From Micromonospora inositola (GTDB lineage Bacteria > Actinomycetota > Actinomycetes > Mycobacteriales > Micromonosporaceae), in contig NZ_LT607754.1 in assembly GCF_900090285.1 (NCBI RefSeq), forward strand, positions 186,001 through 250,000: DNA of 64,000 nucleotides, read 5' to 3'. The notes beneath the pieces are model-generated. The model saw only the letters and a list, made by a program, of their open reading frames with translations, did no database searches and was not told where the DNA came from. Shown piece after piece: positions 6,676 through 17,792 of the stretch (position 1 is its first letter; each line of letters starts with the position of its first letter). The position numbers were made by a program, and so were the translations under genes.

Positions 6676-7925
6676 GCAACGCCGGCACGGCCGCGGCCGA
6701 ACGCGCCGTGGCGGACGCGCACCGTCGCGAGTGGGCCTTCGTGCTCGCCGCGACGGCGCGCGTCGCCGGCGACCTCGACGTCGCCGAGGAGTGCGTGCAG
6801 GACGCGTACCTCGCCGCGCTGGACGCCTGGGCGCGGGACGGCGTACCCCACAGGCCCGGCGCCTGGCTGACCGCCACCGCAAAGCGCAAGGCGCTCGACG
6901 TCCTGCGCCGGGAAAAGATCTTCCGGTCGAAGATGCCCCTGCTCGTGGAGCCGGCGGAGGAGGAGGTCGTGGCGGAGCCCGACGAGGACGCGGTGCCCGA
7001 CGACCGGCTGCGGCTGGTCTTCACCTGCTGCCATCCGGCACTGGCCCGGGAGGCCCAGGTGGCGCTGACCCTGCGCCTTGTGTGCGGGGTGAGCACCGGC
7101 GACATCGCCCGCGCGTTCCTCGTCTCCGAGCCGACCATGGCCGCTCGGGTCACCCGGGCCAAGAAGAAGATCGCCGCAGCCGGGATCCCGTACCGGGTGC
7201 CGGAGGCCAGCGAGCTGCCCGAACGGCTGGACGCGGTGCTGACCGTCATCCACCTGCTCTTCACGACCGGGCACACCGCGCCGTCCGGCGCCGACCTGGT
7301 CCGCGCCGACCTGGTGGACCGGGCGCTGCACCTGACCCGCATGCTGCTGGCCCTGATGCCCGACGAGCCGGAGGTCCGCGGGCTGCTCGCGCTGCTGCTG
7401 CTCACCGACGCCCGCCGGGCCACCCGGACCGACGCCGAGGGGCGGCTGCTGGTGCTGGCGGAGCAGGACCGGTCCGCCTGGGACCGGGCCGCCATCTCCG
7501 AGGGCAACCGCCTGGTGCTCGGCGCGTTCCGCACCGGCCGGGTCGGCCGGTACGCGCTCCAGGCCGCCATCGCCTCGCTGCACGCCGTCGCCCCCAGCTA
7601 CGCCGCGACCGACTGGCCCCAGGTGGTACGCCTCTACGACGAGCTGCTGAAGCGCTGGCCCTCGCCGGTCGTCGCGCTCAACCGGGCCGTGGCCATGTCC
7701 ATGATGGACGGGCCATCAGCGGTACTGGCCGAGGTGGACGCCCTGGCCGGCGACGCCCGGCTGGCCGGGTACCGCTACCTGCCGGCGATCCGGGCCGACC
7801 TGCTACGGCAGCTCGGCCGGCAGCGGGAGGCCGCGACCGCGTACCGGGCGGCATTGGACCTGGTGGACAACGAGGCCGAACGGGAGTTCCTCACCGCCCG
7901 CCTCGCGGAGGTCACCGCCGGGTGA
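6672..7925 (+). CDS. ECF42-type RNA polymerase sigma factor with C-terminal TPR-like extension
   Basis: The 417-residue protein has sigma region 2 (about residues 15-80, with AEECVQDAYLAALDAW and PGAWLTATAKRKALDVLR) and region 4 (about 115-165, VALTLRLVCGVSTGDIARAFLVSEPTMAARVTRAKKKI). It then has a helical C-terminal half of about 240 residues, including VVALNRAVA and LPAIRADLLRQLGRQREAATAYRAAL, which is TPR-like. This long extension together with an adjacent DGPF protein defines the ECF42 group, which has no classical anti-sigma factor. The extension is thought to control activity. The GTG start overlaps the upstream stop. No anti-sigma gene is nearby, consistent with the group. Confidence 0.92.
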   Translation: MSNAGTAAAERAVADAHRREWAFVLAATARVAGDLDVAEECVQDAYLAALDAWARDGVPHRPGAWLTATAKRKALDVLRREKIFRSKMPLLVEPAEEEVVAEPDEDAVPDDRLRLVFTCCHPALAREAQVALTLRLVCGVSTGDIARAFLVSEPTMAARVTRAKKKIAAAGIPYRVPEASELPERLDAVLTVIHLLFTTGHTAPSGADLVRADLVDRALHLTRMLLALMPDEPEVRGLLALLLLTDARRATRTDAEGRLLVLAEQDRSAWDRAAISEGNRLVLGAFRTGRVGRYALQAAIASLHAVAPSYAATDWPQVVRLYDELLKRWPSPVVALNRAVAMSMMDGPSAVLAEVDALAGDARLAGYRYLPAIRADLLRQLGRQREAATAYRAALDLVDNEAEREFLTARLAEVTAG

Positions 7926-7938
7926 CCCAAGGGGCCGG

Positions 7939-8172
7939 TCACTCCTGCTTGCCGGCCTCCGACACCTTCTTGGCCCCTCCCCCGAACAGCAGCAGAAGGA
8001 CGATCCCGCCCAGGATCCACGGCCCGAGTCGGTTTTCTCGTCGGGGCGCTTCTGCGCCCACGTCCGCACCTGCACCTGCACGCTTGTGCGGTCGCTGTCG
8101 TGGTCGCGGCGGGACGACCACCACGATCAGCCCCACCACCGTAAAGAGTACGGATACGCTAATACCGATCAA
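7939..8172 (-). CDS. Possible small two-helix membrane protein
   Basis: This minus-strand frame encodes up to 77 residues with two hydrophobic stretches, VLFTVVGLIVVVV near the start and GPWILGGIVLLLLFGGG near the end, separated by a basic linker (PRPRQRPHKR). It finishes with AKKVSEAGKQE. The second segment resembles TatA-like amphipathic ends, but the protein does not fit TatA. The best start is TTG 8172, which has no clear Shine-Dalgarno, so the start is uncertain. It is convergent with the sigma factor gene (14 bp apart) and divergent from ltrA. The family is not recognised. Confidence 0.35.
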   Translation of the reverse strand: MIGISVSVLFTVVGLIVVVVPPRPRQRPHKRAGAGADVGAEAPRRENRLGPWILGGIVLLLLFGGGAKKVSEAGKQE

Positions 8173-8196
8173 AGATAGGCAGGAGCGGGCGGGCCG

Positions 8197-9396
8197 GTGA
8201 CGACGAGTGGCACGAGCGGACTGCTTCGCAAGCTCGAGGACATCGCGCGAGCGTCCTTCCTGGAGCTGTTCTTCGATGTGGTGTTCGTCTTCGCGCTCCG
8301 CGCGCTCGCCCAGCAGCTGTTCAACAACCTGACCTGGTCCGGCGCGTTCCAGGCACTGGTGCTGCTGCAGGCCATCGGATGGGTGTGGTCCCTCACCGCG
8401 CGGGTGACCGGAGCGTTGAACCCGCGGCGGCCGCCGGTCCAAGTGCTGGTCCTCGCCACCATGGTGGGTGCCCTGGTGCTGTCCGCGGCGGTCCCCGAAG
8501 CGTTCGGCAAGACCGGCCTGATCTTCGCGGTCACCTACCTTGCCATACAGATCGGCCGCAGCCTGTTCCTCGTGGTCCTGTTGCGGGGCCAGGAGCTGCA
8601 ACATGTTGCCGCACGGGGGGCGATTTGGCACGCCGCCACCGCGGTGCCCTGGCTGGCCGGGGCGGTCGCCTCAGGCACAGCACGTACGGCGCTGTGGACG
8701 CTCGCGGTTGTCCTCATCTACGTCGAACGACGGTTCAGCTACCCCCTGCCAGGACTCGGGCGCCTGGCCGGTGCGCAGTTGCCGGCCGGCGGCGAGTACC
8801 TGGCCGACCGGTACCGGGCACTGTTCGTCATCGGCCTCGGCGAAGTCGTTCTGGCCATCGGATCGAGCCTCACCAGTCGCGGCTTTTCCACCGAGCAGAC
8901 CGTGGCGTTCGTGGTGGCATTCGTCGTCACGGCATTGATCTGGCGGGTCTACATCTTCCGTGCCGGAGAAGACATGGGGCCGGCCATCCAGGCCTCCGCC
9001 AACCCTGACCGGCTCGGCACCCTGGTGTCCGACGCACACCTGGTCATGATCGCCGGCCTCGTCGTCACCTCGGTCGGCGCCCAACTGGTCATCGACGACC
9101 CGTTCGGCCATCCACGAGCGGCCGCGACCGTCACCATCCTCGGCGGTACCGCGCTGTTCCTCGCCGGTCGGACCCTCCTGCAATACCTGGTATTCGGCAG
9201 CGTCTCCAGAAGCCGCGTCCTCGGGCTGATCGCGCTCGCCTGCCTCGTGCCGCCGATGCTGCTCCTGCCACCGCTCGTCAACGCCCTCGCTAGCGCCACA
9301 GTCCTCACCGGCATCGTCATCGCCGACAACATTCGCGTACGACGACACCCCGCACCGATCTCCCCACCAGGTCCCCACCGCCCCAGCAAGACGTGA
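8197..9396 (+). CDS. ltrA: Low-temperature-requirement A (LtrA) family membrane protein
   Basis: A 399-residue membrane protein with about ten or more hydrophobic segments. The N-terminal signature ASFLELFFDVVFVFALRAL and the central YRALFVIGLGEVVLAIGSS are hallmarks of LtrA proteins. The name comes from Listeria, where loss impairs growth in the cold; the transported or bound substrate is unknown. The start is GTG 8197 with AGGAGCGG at 8181-8188. The upstream region 8140-8180 is unusually AT-rich and probably holds the promoter. Confidence 0.88.
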   Translation: MTTSGTSGLLRKLEDIARASFLELFFDVVFVFALRALAQQLFNNLTWSGAFQALVLLQAIGWVWSLTARVTGALNPRRPPVQVLVLATMVGALVLSAAVPEAFGKTGLIFAVTYLAIQIGRSLFLVVLLRGQELQHVAARGAIWHAATAVPWLAGAVASGTARTALWTLAVVLIYVERRFSYPLPGLGRLAGAQLPAGGEYLADRYRALFVIGLGEVVLAIGSSLTSRGFSTEQTVAFVVAFVVTALIWRVYIFRAGEDMGPAIQASANPDRLGTLVSDAHLVMIAGLVVTSVGAQLVIDDPFGHPRAAATVTILGGTALFLAGRTLLQYLVFGSVSRSRVLGLIALACLVPPMLLLPPLVNALASATVLTGIVIADNIRVRRHPAPISPPGPHRPSKT

Positions 9397-9406
9397 CAAG
9401 ACCGCC

Positions 9407-9446
9407 GCGACACCCTCCGTCAACGTCACGATCGGCCGGGTGTCGC
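9407..9446 (+). terminator. Hairpin downstream of ltrA
   Basis: GCGACACCC (9407-9415) pairs perfectly with GGGTGTCGC (9438-9446) around a 22-base loop, starting 11 bases after the ltrA stop. Confidence 0.5.
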
Positions 9447-9487
9447 CCATCATCTGGAAACCAATCTGTAACTCACCAAGCGGAGTA

Positions 9488-9512
9488 CGACACTCGCCGT
9501 ACCGGCGTGTCG
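9488..9512 (-). terminator. Hairpin downstream of the GlxA-type gene
   Basis: CGACA-ct-CGCCG (9488-9499) folds on CGGCG-TGTCG (9503-9512) with a 3-base loop and a 2-base bulge, just past the stop of the minus-strand regulator gene. With the ltrA hairpin it separates two convergent genes. Confidence 0.5.
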
Positions 9513-9523
9513 GGACAACAACT

Positions 9524-10486
9524 TCATGATCGACGAGGCGGGCGCGGGGCGGGCGGGAACGCGGCCCGGTAAGCGCGGGGTGGGACGCCCACGACCTGAC
9601 GGAAGGACTCGCGGAAGGCCGTCGGGGAGGTGAAGCCGACGAGCGAGCCGACCCGTTCGACCGGCTGGTCGGTCTGTTCCAACAGCTGTTGCGCGCGGCG
9701 GATCCGCTGCCGGTTGAGCCACCGCACCGGGGTCGCACCGGTCTGGTCGCGGAAGTGCCGGCTGAGGGAACGCGTACTCATTGAGGCGTGGGCGGCGATG
9801 TCGGCCAGGGTGAGCGGGCGGTGCAGGTTGTGGGTCAGCCAGACCAGCAGCGGTTGCAGGCTGTGCCCGGCCGGCGCCGGCGGCTCGTACGCGATGAACT
9901 GCGCCTGACCACCCGCGCGCTCCAGTGGCATCACGCAGCTCCGCGCGGTGTCCGCGGCGACCGCGGCGCCGTGGTCGTTGCGTACGACGTGCAGACACAG
10001 GTCGAGTCCGGCCGCCGCGCCGGCCGACGTCAGTACCGGTCCGTCCTCGACGAACAGCACGTCGGGGTCGACGGTGACGGCGGGATGGCGGCGGGCCAGC
10101 TCGGCCGCCGCCGCCCAGTGGGTGGTGGCCCGCCGGCCGTCGAGCCGCCCCGCGGCGGCCAGCACGAAGGCGCCGGTGCAGATCGACACCAGCCGGGCCG
10201 GGGTGGCGGCGAGCGCGTCGAGGATCGCGCCGGGCACCGCCGAGTCGAGGTCGGCAACTCCCGGTACGACGACCGTGTCGGCCTCCGCCAGCGCGGACAG
10301 GTCGTGGGGTGCCCTGATGCTGACCGCTCCGGCCCGCACCTCGTCCGTGACGGCGCAGACGCGTACGTCGTAGGCCGGGCGACCGTCGGCCAGGCGCGCG
10401 CGGCCGAACACCTCGACCGGCACGGACAGGTCGAACGGGACCACGCCGTCGTAGGCAAGAACCCTCACCTGATGCACGGGTCCCAT
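9524..10486 (-). CDS. GlxA-family transcriptional regulator (DJ-1/PfpI plus AraC HTH)
   Basis: The 320-residue regulator has an N-terminal class I glutamine-amidotransferase-like domain (about residues 5-180, including VVPGVADLDSAVP, the nucleophile-elbow-like SICTGAFVLAAAG and the THWAAAAELARRHP stretch). A C-terminal AraC-type double HTH follows (about 215-315: LTLADIAAHASMSTRSLSRHFRDQTGATPVRWL and VGSLVGFTSPTAFRESFRQVVGVPPRAYR). Such proteins sense small metabolites and activate nearby genes. The divergent DUF6010 gene starts only 75 bp away and is the most likely target. Confidence 0.92.
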   Translation of the reverse strand: MGPVHQVRVLAYDGVVPFDLSVPVEVFGRARLADGRPAYDVRVCAVTDEVRAGAVSIRAPHDLSALAEADTVVVPGVADLDSAVPGAILDALAATPARLVSICTGAFVLAAAGRLDGRRATTHWAAAAELARRHPAVTVDPDVLFVEDGPVLTSAGAAAGLDLCLHVVRNDHGAAVAADTARSCVMPLERAGGQAQFIAYEPPAPAGHSLQPLLVWLTHNLHRPLTLADIAAHASMSTRSLSRHFRDQTGATPVRWLNRQRIRRAQQLLEQTDQPVERVGSLVGFTSPTAFRESFRQVVGVPPRAYRAAFPPAPRPPRRS

Positions 10487-10561
10487 CCTGGCGGGAATCC
10501 GTCGACGGTTGGCGCGCCGGCCCCTGCCGGGCGCGGCGGCCCGTCCCTAGATTCGGCCACC

Positions 10562-10990
10562 ATGACAATCCTCGTTCCACTGCTCATCGGCCTCCTGTAC
10601 GTGTGCCTCAACGCGTCGATCCCCGAACGGCACCGCCGCACCTTCAACGCGGTCATGGTCGGCGGGGCCGGGGCGGCGTACCTCAGCGGCGGTGGTCTCG
10701 GGGGCTGGGAACTTCCGTTCGTCGTGCTCATGACCTACGTGGCCTGGCGTGGGCTGGAGTCGTGGACATGGATCGGGATCGGCTGGCTGCTGCACACCGC
10801 CTGGGACGTCGTCCACCACCTGCGCGGCGCGCCGATCATCCCGTTCCTGCCGGGCTCCTCGCACGGCTGCGCCATTTGCGACCCGGTCATCGCGCTGTGG
10901 TGCCTCACCGGCGGCTGGTCGGTGGCGGACCTGCTGCGGCGGGTGCGTCCGCCGGCGTCGAGCGTCGAAGGCGCTACCCGAACCAGGTGA
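10562..10990 (+). CDS. DUF6010-like small integral membrane protein
   Basis: A 142-residue protein with four predicted membrane segments (MTILVPLLIGLLYVCL; VGGAGAAYLSGG; LPFVVLMTYVAWRGL; WIGIGWLLHTAWDVVHHL) and a conserved-looking tail PFLPGSSHGCAICDPVIALWC containing a CAIC motif. It resembles the DUF6010 family, of unknown function. Start ATG 10562. It is transcribed divergently from the GlxA-type regulator, and its last 17 bp overlap the 3' end of the convergent DUF2332 gene. Confidence 0.75.
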   Translation: MTILVPLLIGLLYVCLNASIPERHRRTFNAVMVGGAGAAYLSGGGLGGWELPFVVLMTYVAWRGLESWTWIGIGWLLHTAWDVVHHLRGAPIIPFLPGSSHGCAICDPVIALWCLTGGWSVADLLRRVRPPASSVEGATRTR

Positions 10991-11909
10991 TGGCCTGCCC
11001 GTGTCCTCGGGTCCAGGCGAGCGGCGTCCCGTCCAGCGCGAGCACGTTGTAGTGCGCGTCGCTCGGCGGCGTCGGCAGCGCCTCGTAGGTCAGCACGTCC
11101 GGGGCCTCGTTCGCGATCCAGTGCCCGGGCCGGCCGCGGACCACGTCGGCGAACGCGTCCCGCCCGGGCGCCGGCACCTGGTAGAGCACCGAGGTGTGGA
11201 ACACCACCAGCGTCGCGGCGGAGGGCGCCTGCGCGGCCAACGCCGGTAGGTCGTCCACCAGGTCACCGCGGACGAGCAGCGGCGGATCGGCGGCCGCGAC
11301 GGCCGCCGCTTCCCGCAACCGGGCCCGGCGGTGCTCGTGCTCCGGCCAGATGAGGGCGTCCAGCCACGCCACGTCCGCGCTGTCGGTCACGTCGAGCGGG
11401 TTGAGGTCCAGGCCGGCCCGCCACACCACCTCGGGCAGCCGGGTCGGCGGCGCGGTCCCGGTGAGCGCGCAGTCGAGGACCGGTTGACCGGCGCCGACGC
11501 GGTGATCGCCATAGCGGTAGGCGTACCGGTCGGGGTAGAGGCACAGGCCGGCGGAGGCGCCGACCTCGAGCAGCGCGAGCGGCTGCGGCAGCGCGGCGAG
11601 CACCGGCAGCAGTACGGCGCACCGCCCGGCCTCGTTGGTCTGGGTCGCCCGGACCCGCATCTCCGCCTCGATCGCCGGCCAGTTCGCCACCGCGAAGTCG
11701 TGGAACGCCGCCGGGTCCTCGACCGGGCCGCCGAGCAGGCGGACTACGCCGAACAGCAGATTCGGCTGCCGCTTGGCGGGCGGGAGCGTGCCGAGCAGCG
11801 CCAGCAGTTCGTGGTCGCCGGCGACCGCCAGCGCCAGCCGCTCGTACGTGGGTGACACCCCGCGGACTTCACGGGCGGCGAACCGTGCGTAGGTCTCGGC
11901 GATCGTCAT
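10974..11909 (-). CDS. DUF2332 family protein
   Basis: The 311-residue protein shows the DUF2332 pattern: an N-terminal AETYARFAAREVRGVSPTYERLALAVAGD, then PNLLFGVVRLL, RATQTNEAGRCAVLLPVL, a glycine-rich LLEVGASAGLCLYPDRYAY and a late VVFHTSVLYQVP. The LLEVGASAG stretch resembles a SAM-binding loop, so a methyltransferase-like fold is possible; the function is unknown. I chose ATG 11909 because the longer upstream extension is arginine-rich and unlike the family. Confidence 0.85.
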   Translation of the reverse strand: MTIAETYARFAAREVRGVSPTYERLALAVAGDHELLALLGTLPPAKRQPNLLFGVVRLLGGPVEDPAAFHDFAVANWPAIEAEMRVRATQTNEAGRCAVLLPVLAALPQPLALLEVGASAGLCLYPDRYAYRYGDHRVGAGQPVLDCALTGTAPPTRLPEVVWRAGLDLNPLDVTDSADVAWLDALIWPEHEHRRARLREAAAVAAADPPLLVRGDLVDDLPALAAQAPSAATLVVFHTSVLYQVPAPGRDAFADVVRGRPGHWIANEAPDVLTYEALPTPPSDAHYNVLALDGTPLAWTRGHGQAITWFG

Positions 11910-12199
11910 GGCCCGAGCATCCCAGCCGATCTCCGCCGCCGAACACCGCGGCCGGAGTGAGATTCGCCCCGCTCCCGCACCGCCAGCTGTCCCATGAGGG
12001 TACGGAACGTCCGCCGTCATCCGCGGCCCTCACTCGGCTGGCACCCCGCAAACGCCAGTAACTGTGATCGTGACCATACGCGGAGTAGTTGCTCCGTCGA
12101 GCGACGGCTGACTAGCGTTTGCTTGACCAGGCAACAAAATCTGCGGGGGCCCGACATTCGGATGCCCTCCGTGCCACCATGCCGTTTCAGGAGTCGGAC
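11910..12199. other. 290-bp non-coding stretch with a possible promoter
   Basis: No gene is supported here. The right half is AT-richer. TTGCTC (12089-12094) and TAGCGT (12113-12118), spaced 18 bp, could be a promoter for the small gene at 12200. A palindrome, CCGTCG-ag-CGACGG (12094-12107), sits inside the spacer and could be an operator. Confidence 0.4.
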
Positions 12200-12355
12200 A
12201 TGATCTTTGAGCCAGCTCACCGCAGTTGCCGTGACGAGCACCGGTGGCGGGCGGCCCGGCGGCGAATCCGGGAGACGCTCGCGCTGCGCCGGGCCGCTGC
12301 GGCGGCCGGGCAGCGGACCGTCGAACCGCCGGCCGACTCCAACCCGGCGGCGTGA
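12200..12355 (+). CDS. Small basic hypothetical protein upstream of an HTH gene
   Basis: This 51-residue ORF (MIFEPAHRSCRDEHRWRAARR...) starts at ATG 12200 with AGGAG at 12189-12193, spacing 6. It is arginine- and alanine-rich, with a likely helix RRRIRETLALRRAAAAAG. It ends three bases before the GTG of the HTH gene, so the two form a tight pair. I do not recognise the family. An in-frame ATG at 12179 lacks a ribosome site. Confidence 0.5.
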   Translation: MIFEPAHRSCRDEHRWRAARRRIRETLALRRAAAAAGQRTVEPPADSNPAA

Positions 12356-12358
12356 GCC

Positions 12359-12568
12359 GTGAAGCGACCGCGCTTGTACGGACCCGGCGAGTTGGCCGCG
12401 CTGTTCGGCGTGTCGCGTCAGCGGGTACTGCAGATCACACGCAGGCCCGGCTTTCCCGAGCCCGTCGCCCGCCTCATCGGGATGACCGTCTGGGACGCCG
12501 ACGAAGTGGACGAGTGGGCGAGGCACAACCGCCCGCCCCGACCGACGGACGGCGACGAGGACCGCTGA
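12359..12568 (+). CDS. AlpA/excisionase-like helix-turn-helix protein
   Basis: The 69-residue protein is a single winged-helix MerR/AlpA-type DNA-binding domain: LYGPGELAALFGVSRQRVLQITRRPGFPEPVARLIGMTVWDADEVDEWARHN. The SRQRVLQI recognition helix and the terminal W-xx-xEVxxW pattern are typical of excisionase-like proteins. Such genes often belong to integrated elements, but no integrase or att site is seen here. The GTG start at 12359 follows the small upstream gene by three bases. Confidence 0.8.
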   Translation: MKRPRLYGPGELAALFGVSRQRVLQITRRPGFPEPVARLIGMTVWDADEVDEWARHNRPPRPTDGDEDR

Positions 12569-12583
12569 CCCGGGTCGGCAGCA

Positions 12584-12609
12584 GAGTCGTCTGCGGCATC
12601 AAGTTCATA
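12584..12609 (-). repeat. Dispersed repeat copy B
   Basis: On the minus strand this reads TATGAACTTGATGCCGCAGA and continues with CGACTC, matching the core of copy A (2815-2840) at 22 of 26 positions. It lies between the HTH gene and the truncated SRPBCC gene. Read as protein, both copies give a similar YELD(V/A)AD(E/D)S string, so a former coding origin is possible. Confidence 0.5.
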
Positions 12610-12631
12610 GCCTGTGAACCAACCGTGATGA

Positions 12632-12868
12632 GTGGCCTTAGCCTTGCACGCCAAGAGACCCGACTTCGTCATTTGGTCCTCGATCTGGAGCAGGCGGCCG
12701 GACGCTGTGGTGCGCTTCGACCTGCCGTCCGATGGCGGAGGCGGAACGGACTTGCGCTGGACTCCCCTGGTGGCGGCGCCACTGCCGGAGTCGTCATTGC
12801 TCGGGCATATGTCCAAGCGGCTCAATCAACTGATCAACGCGAACCTGCGGTACACGTTCGGTCAGTAG
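12632..12868 (+). pseudogene. 3' remnant of an SRPBCC-family gene
   Basis: The last ~55 codons (DAVVRFDLPSDGGGGTDLRWT, then a C-terminal helix HMSKRLNQLINANLRYTFGQ) match the C-terminal third of SRPBCC/polyketide-cyclase-like proteins, which are normally about 140-160 residues. The frame opens only at 12632, the residues before about 12690 are not family-like, and there is no good ribosome site. The N-terminal two thirds are missing, so this is most likely a truncated gene. Confidence 0.5.
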
Positions 12869-12973
12869 AAGCGCGACGCCGACTGGCAGCGTGACTTGTG
12901 GCGCCCCGCCCGCGCCACCGAAATGCCGCGAGCGCGGCAGGAAACCCTGCCGCGCTCGCGAGACGGTGAAACG

Positions 12974-15856
<2,883 letters not shown>

Positions 15857-15920
15857 CTCATCCGCCCCCTCGTCTGCGCGGTCACCCACCGCGCGTCGTC
15901 ACTGTCAGAAATCCGAAAAC

Positions 15921-16421
15921 TCAACTGGTACGGCCGGCGGCCTCGACCGCGTCGGCCCCTGCGCCCTCCCGGGCGCGGGCGGCGGCCCGCAGCGTCTCGA
16001 TCTCGTGCTCGAAGTCGGCGAGCGAGTCGAAGGACCGGTAGACGCTGGCGAAGCGCAGGTAGGCCACCTCGTCCAGGTCGCGCAGCGGCCCCAGGATGGC
16101 CAGCCCGACCTCGTGGCTCGGGATCTCGGCGGCCCCCTTGGCCCGGACGGTCTCCTCGACCTTCTGCGCCAGCAGCGCGATCGAGTCGTCGTCGACCGGC
16201 CGGCCCTGGCACGCCTTGCGCACCCCGCCGATGATCTTCGTACGGCTGAACGGCTCGGTCACCCCGCTGCGCTTGACCACCGCGAGCACCGCCTCCTCGA
16301 CGGTGGTGAACCGCTTGCCGCACTCCGGGCAGGACCGCCGCCGCCGGATGAGCTGGCCGTCGTCGGCCTCCCGCGAGTCGACGACCCGGGAGTCGGCGTA
16401 CCGGCAGTACGGACACCGCAT
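15921..16421 (-). CDS. nrdR: Transcriptional repressor NrdR
   Basis: The 166-residue regulator has the N-terminal zinc ribbon ([22 protein letters not shown]...[15 protein letters not shown], four cysteines) followed by the ATP-cone domain (about residues 47-140: [24 protein letters not shown] and [28 protein letters not shown]). It senses ATP/dATP and represses ribonucleotide reductase genes. A perfect AGGAGG lies seven bases before ATG 16421. nrdJ follows directly, and NrdR boxes are present in the upstream promoter, implying autoregulation of the operon. Confidence 0.97.
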   Translation of the reverse strand: MRCPYCRYADSRVVDSREADDGQLIRRRRSCPECGKRFTTVEEAVLAVVKRSGVTEPFSRTKIIGGVRKACQGRPVDDDSIALLAQKVEETVRAKGAAEIPSHEVGLAILGPLRDLDEVAYLRFASVYRSFDSLADFEHEIETLRAAARAREGAGADAVEAAGRTS

Positions 16422-16546
16422 CGCCTGACCTCCTTCATCGAACCGCGGGCGCACCGACGCGTTCCCGGGCACGCGGCACCGCGGAGAGGCCATCCTGGGA
16501 TGGCCGCCCCGGGTCGGCGGTACGGGAGTGCGGTCGGTAGTCGAAC

Positions 16547-16592
16547 CCAACCTATAGGCAACTTACGCCCATGTGACTACTACATCTAGGGG
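16547..16592 (-). promoter_or_regulatory. nrdR-nrdJ promoter with two NrdR boxes
   Basis: On the minus strand a promoter TAGTCA (16579-16574), 17-bp spacer, TATAGG (16556-16551) is visible. An NrdR box with core CTAGATGTAG spans 16577-16592 and overlaps the -35. A weaker palindromic box centred on CCTATAGG (16547-16562) covers the -10. Centre-to-centre distance is 30 bp, about three helical turns, as is usual for paired NrdR boxes. Confidence 0.7.
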
Positions 16593-16736
16593 TCGACCGT
16601 ATGTCGTCGCCCAGGCGAGGTCAAGTTGGCCGGCGTGTCCGGCGCGTCATCAGAATCACTCACCCGTCCCACCTCCCCCGGGGGTCGCCGAAAGCCCAAC
16701 GGGCGACTCCCGCCACGGTCACGCTCAACCGTTTCG

Positions 16737-16784
16737 TCGAACATCCGTTCGAAGCCGACGTATCATTTATCAGAACAGGCGTTC
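16737..16784 (+). promoter_or_regulatory. lexA promoter with two LexA (SOS) boxes
   Basis: TCGAACATCCGTTCGA at 16737-16752 is a perfect match to the actinobacterial SOS box (TCGAAC-n4-GTTCGA). A second box, GAACAGGCGTTC, lies at 16773-16784, 33-34 bp away. A -10-like TATCAT (16761-16766) sits between them. LexA bound to either box would block initiation, so this is a classic autoregulated lexA promoter. Confidence 0.85.
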
Positions 16785-16964
16785 GGAAATCCAGCTTTCG
16801 GCCCGACACGCCGACAAGAGGTCGTACAGATGTTTGAAAATGGCCGATCTCACCTATACGGTCAACAACGACCGGGCGCGGCGTGTCGCCTCCGGCCGAT
16901 CGGCAACCATCCGCGCGCACCACGAGCCGCCAAGGCACCCAGCGCCGACCAGGGAGGGACGGAC

Positions 16965-17747
16965 GTGACCGAGGACCGGGCCAACCGGCAGAAGAACCCG
17001 CAGCCGATCAACGGGGCGGGTCCGCCGGCGACCCGACGGCCCCGCGCCGCGCGCAGCCGGACGGGCCAGCCCGCCGTGCGCCCGGTCACCCCGGTGGTCA
17101 GCAGCTTCCCCGACCCCGCCACGATCGACCTCACCGCCCGGCAGCGCCGGATCCTGGAGTTCATCCGCACCTGGGTGGAGCGCCACGGCTACCCGCCGAG
17201 CGTGCGCGAGATCGGCGAGGCGGTCGGCCTGGTCTCCCCGTCGAGCGTCGCCTACCAGCTCAAGGAGCTGGAGAAGAAGGGCTTCCTGCGCCGCGACCCC
17301 AACCGCCCCCGGGCGGTCGACGTCCGCGCCCCCAGCGACGCCGACGACGAGCTGGCCCGCGCGCAGCGCCCCACCCCGGCGTACGTGCCGATGCTGGGCC
17401 GGATCGCCGCCGGTGGCCCGATCCTCGCCGAGCAGGCGGTGGAGGACATCTTCCCGCTCCCCCGCGAGCTGGTGGGTGAGGGCGAGGTCTTCATGCTCCA
17501 GGTCAAGGGCGACTCGATGCTCGACGCGGCGATCTGCGACGGCGACTGGGTGGTGGTCCGTCAGCAGCCGACCGCCGAGGCCGGCGACATCGTGGCCGCC
17601 ATGCTCGACGGCGAGGCGACCGTGAAGACCTACCGGCGCCGCGACGGGCACGTCTGGCTGATGCCGCAGAACCCGGCGTTCGACCCCATCCCCGGCGACG
17701 ACGCCACCATCATGGGCCGCGTCGTCGCGGTGCTGCGTCGAATCTGA
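16965..17747 (+). CDS. lexA: SOS repressor LexA
   Basis: The 260-residue protein has an N-terminal winged helix ([63 protein letters not shown]). The C-terminal S24 self-cleaving domain has the Ala-Gly cleavage site in [13 protein letters not shown], the catalytic serine in [10 protein letters not shown] and the lysine in [11 protein letters not shown]. RecA filaments trigger its self-cleavage and so induce the SOS genes. A Lys/Arg/Pro-rich tail of about 50 residues precedes the HTH. The start is GTG 16965 behind AGGGAGGGAC; a longer in-frame extension reaching into the operator region is unlikely. Confidence 0.97.
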   Translation: MTEDRANRQKNPQPINGAGPPATRRPRAARSRTGQPAVRPVTPVVSSFPDPATIDLTARQRRILEFIRTWVERHGYPPSVREIGEAVGLVSPSSVAYQLKELEKKGFLRRDPNRPRAVDVRAPSDADDELARAQRPTPAYVPMLGRIAAGGPILAEQAVEDIFPLPRELVGEGEVFMLQVKGDSMLDAAICDGDWVVVRQQPTAEAGDIVAAMLDGEATVKTYRRRDGHVWLMPQNPAFDPIPGDDATIMGRVVAVLRRI

Positions 17748-17755
17748 CACCCGCC

Positions 17756-17783
17756 CGGGTGACCGCCGCGCCGCGGTCACCCG
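17756..17783. terminator. Bidirectional hairpin between lexA and the convergent membrane protein gene
   Basis: CGGGTGACCGC (17756-17766) pairs perfectly with GCGGTCACCCG (17773-17783), giving an 11-bp stem and 6-base loop centred between the two stop codons. Confidence 0.75.
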
Positions 17784-17792
17784 GTGCCGTGG

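Larger units (their letters stand above)
16422..16964. other. 543-bp intergenic control region between nrdR and lexA
   Basis: No gene is supported here. It holds the nrdR promoter and boxes on the left and the two SOS boxes of lexA in the middle. An AT-rich leader of about 190 nt follows, with a further possible -10 (TATACG, 16855-16860), before the lexA start. Confidence 0.7.
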
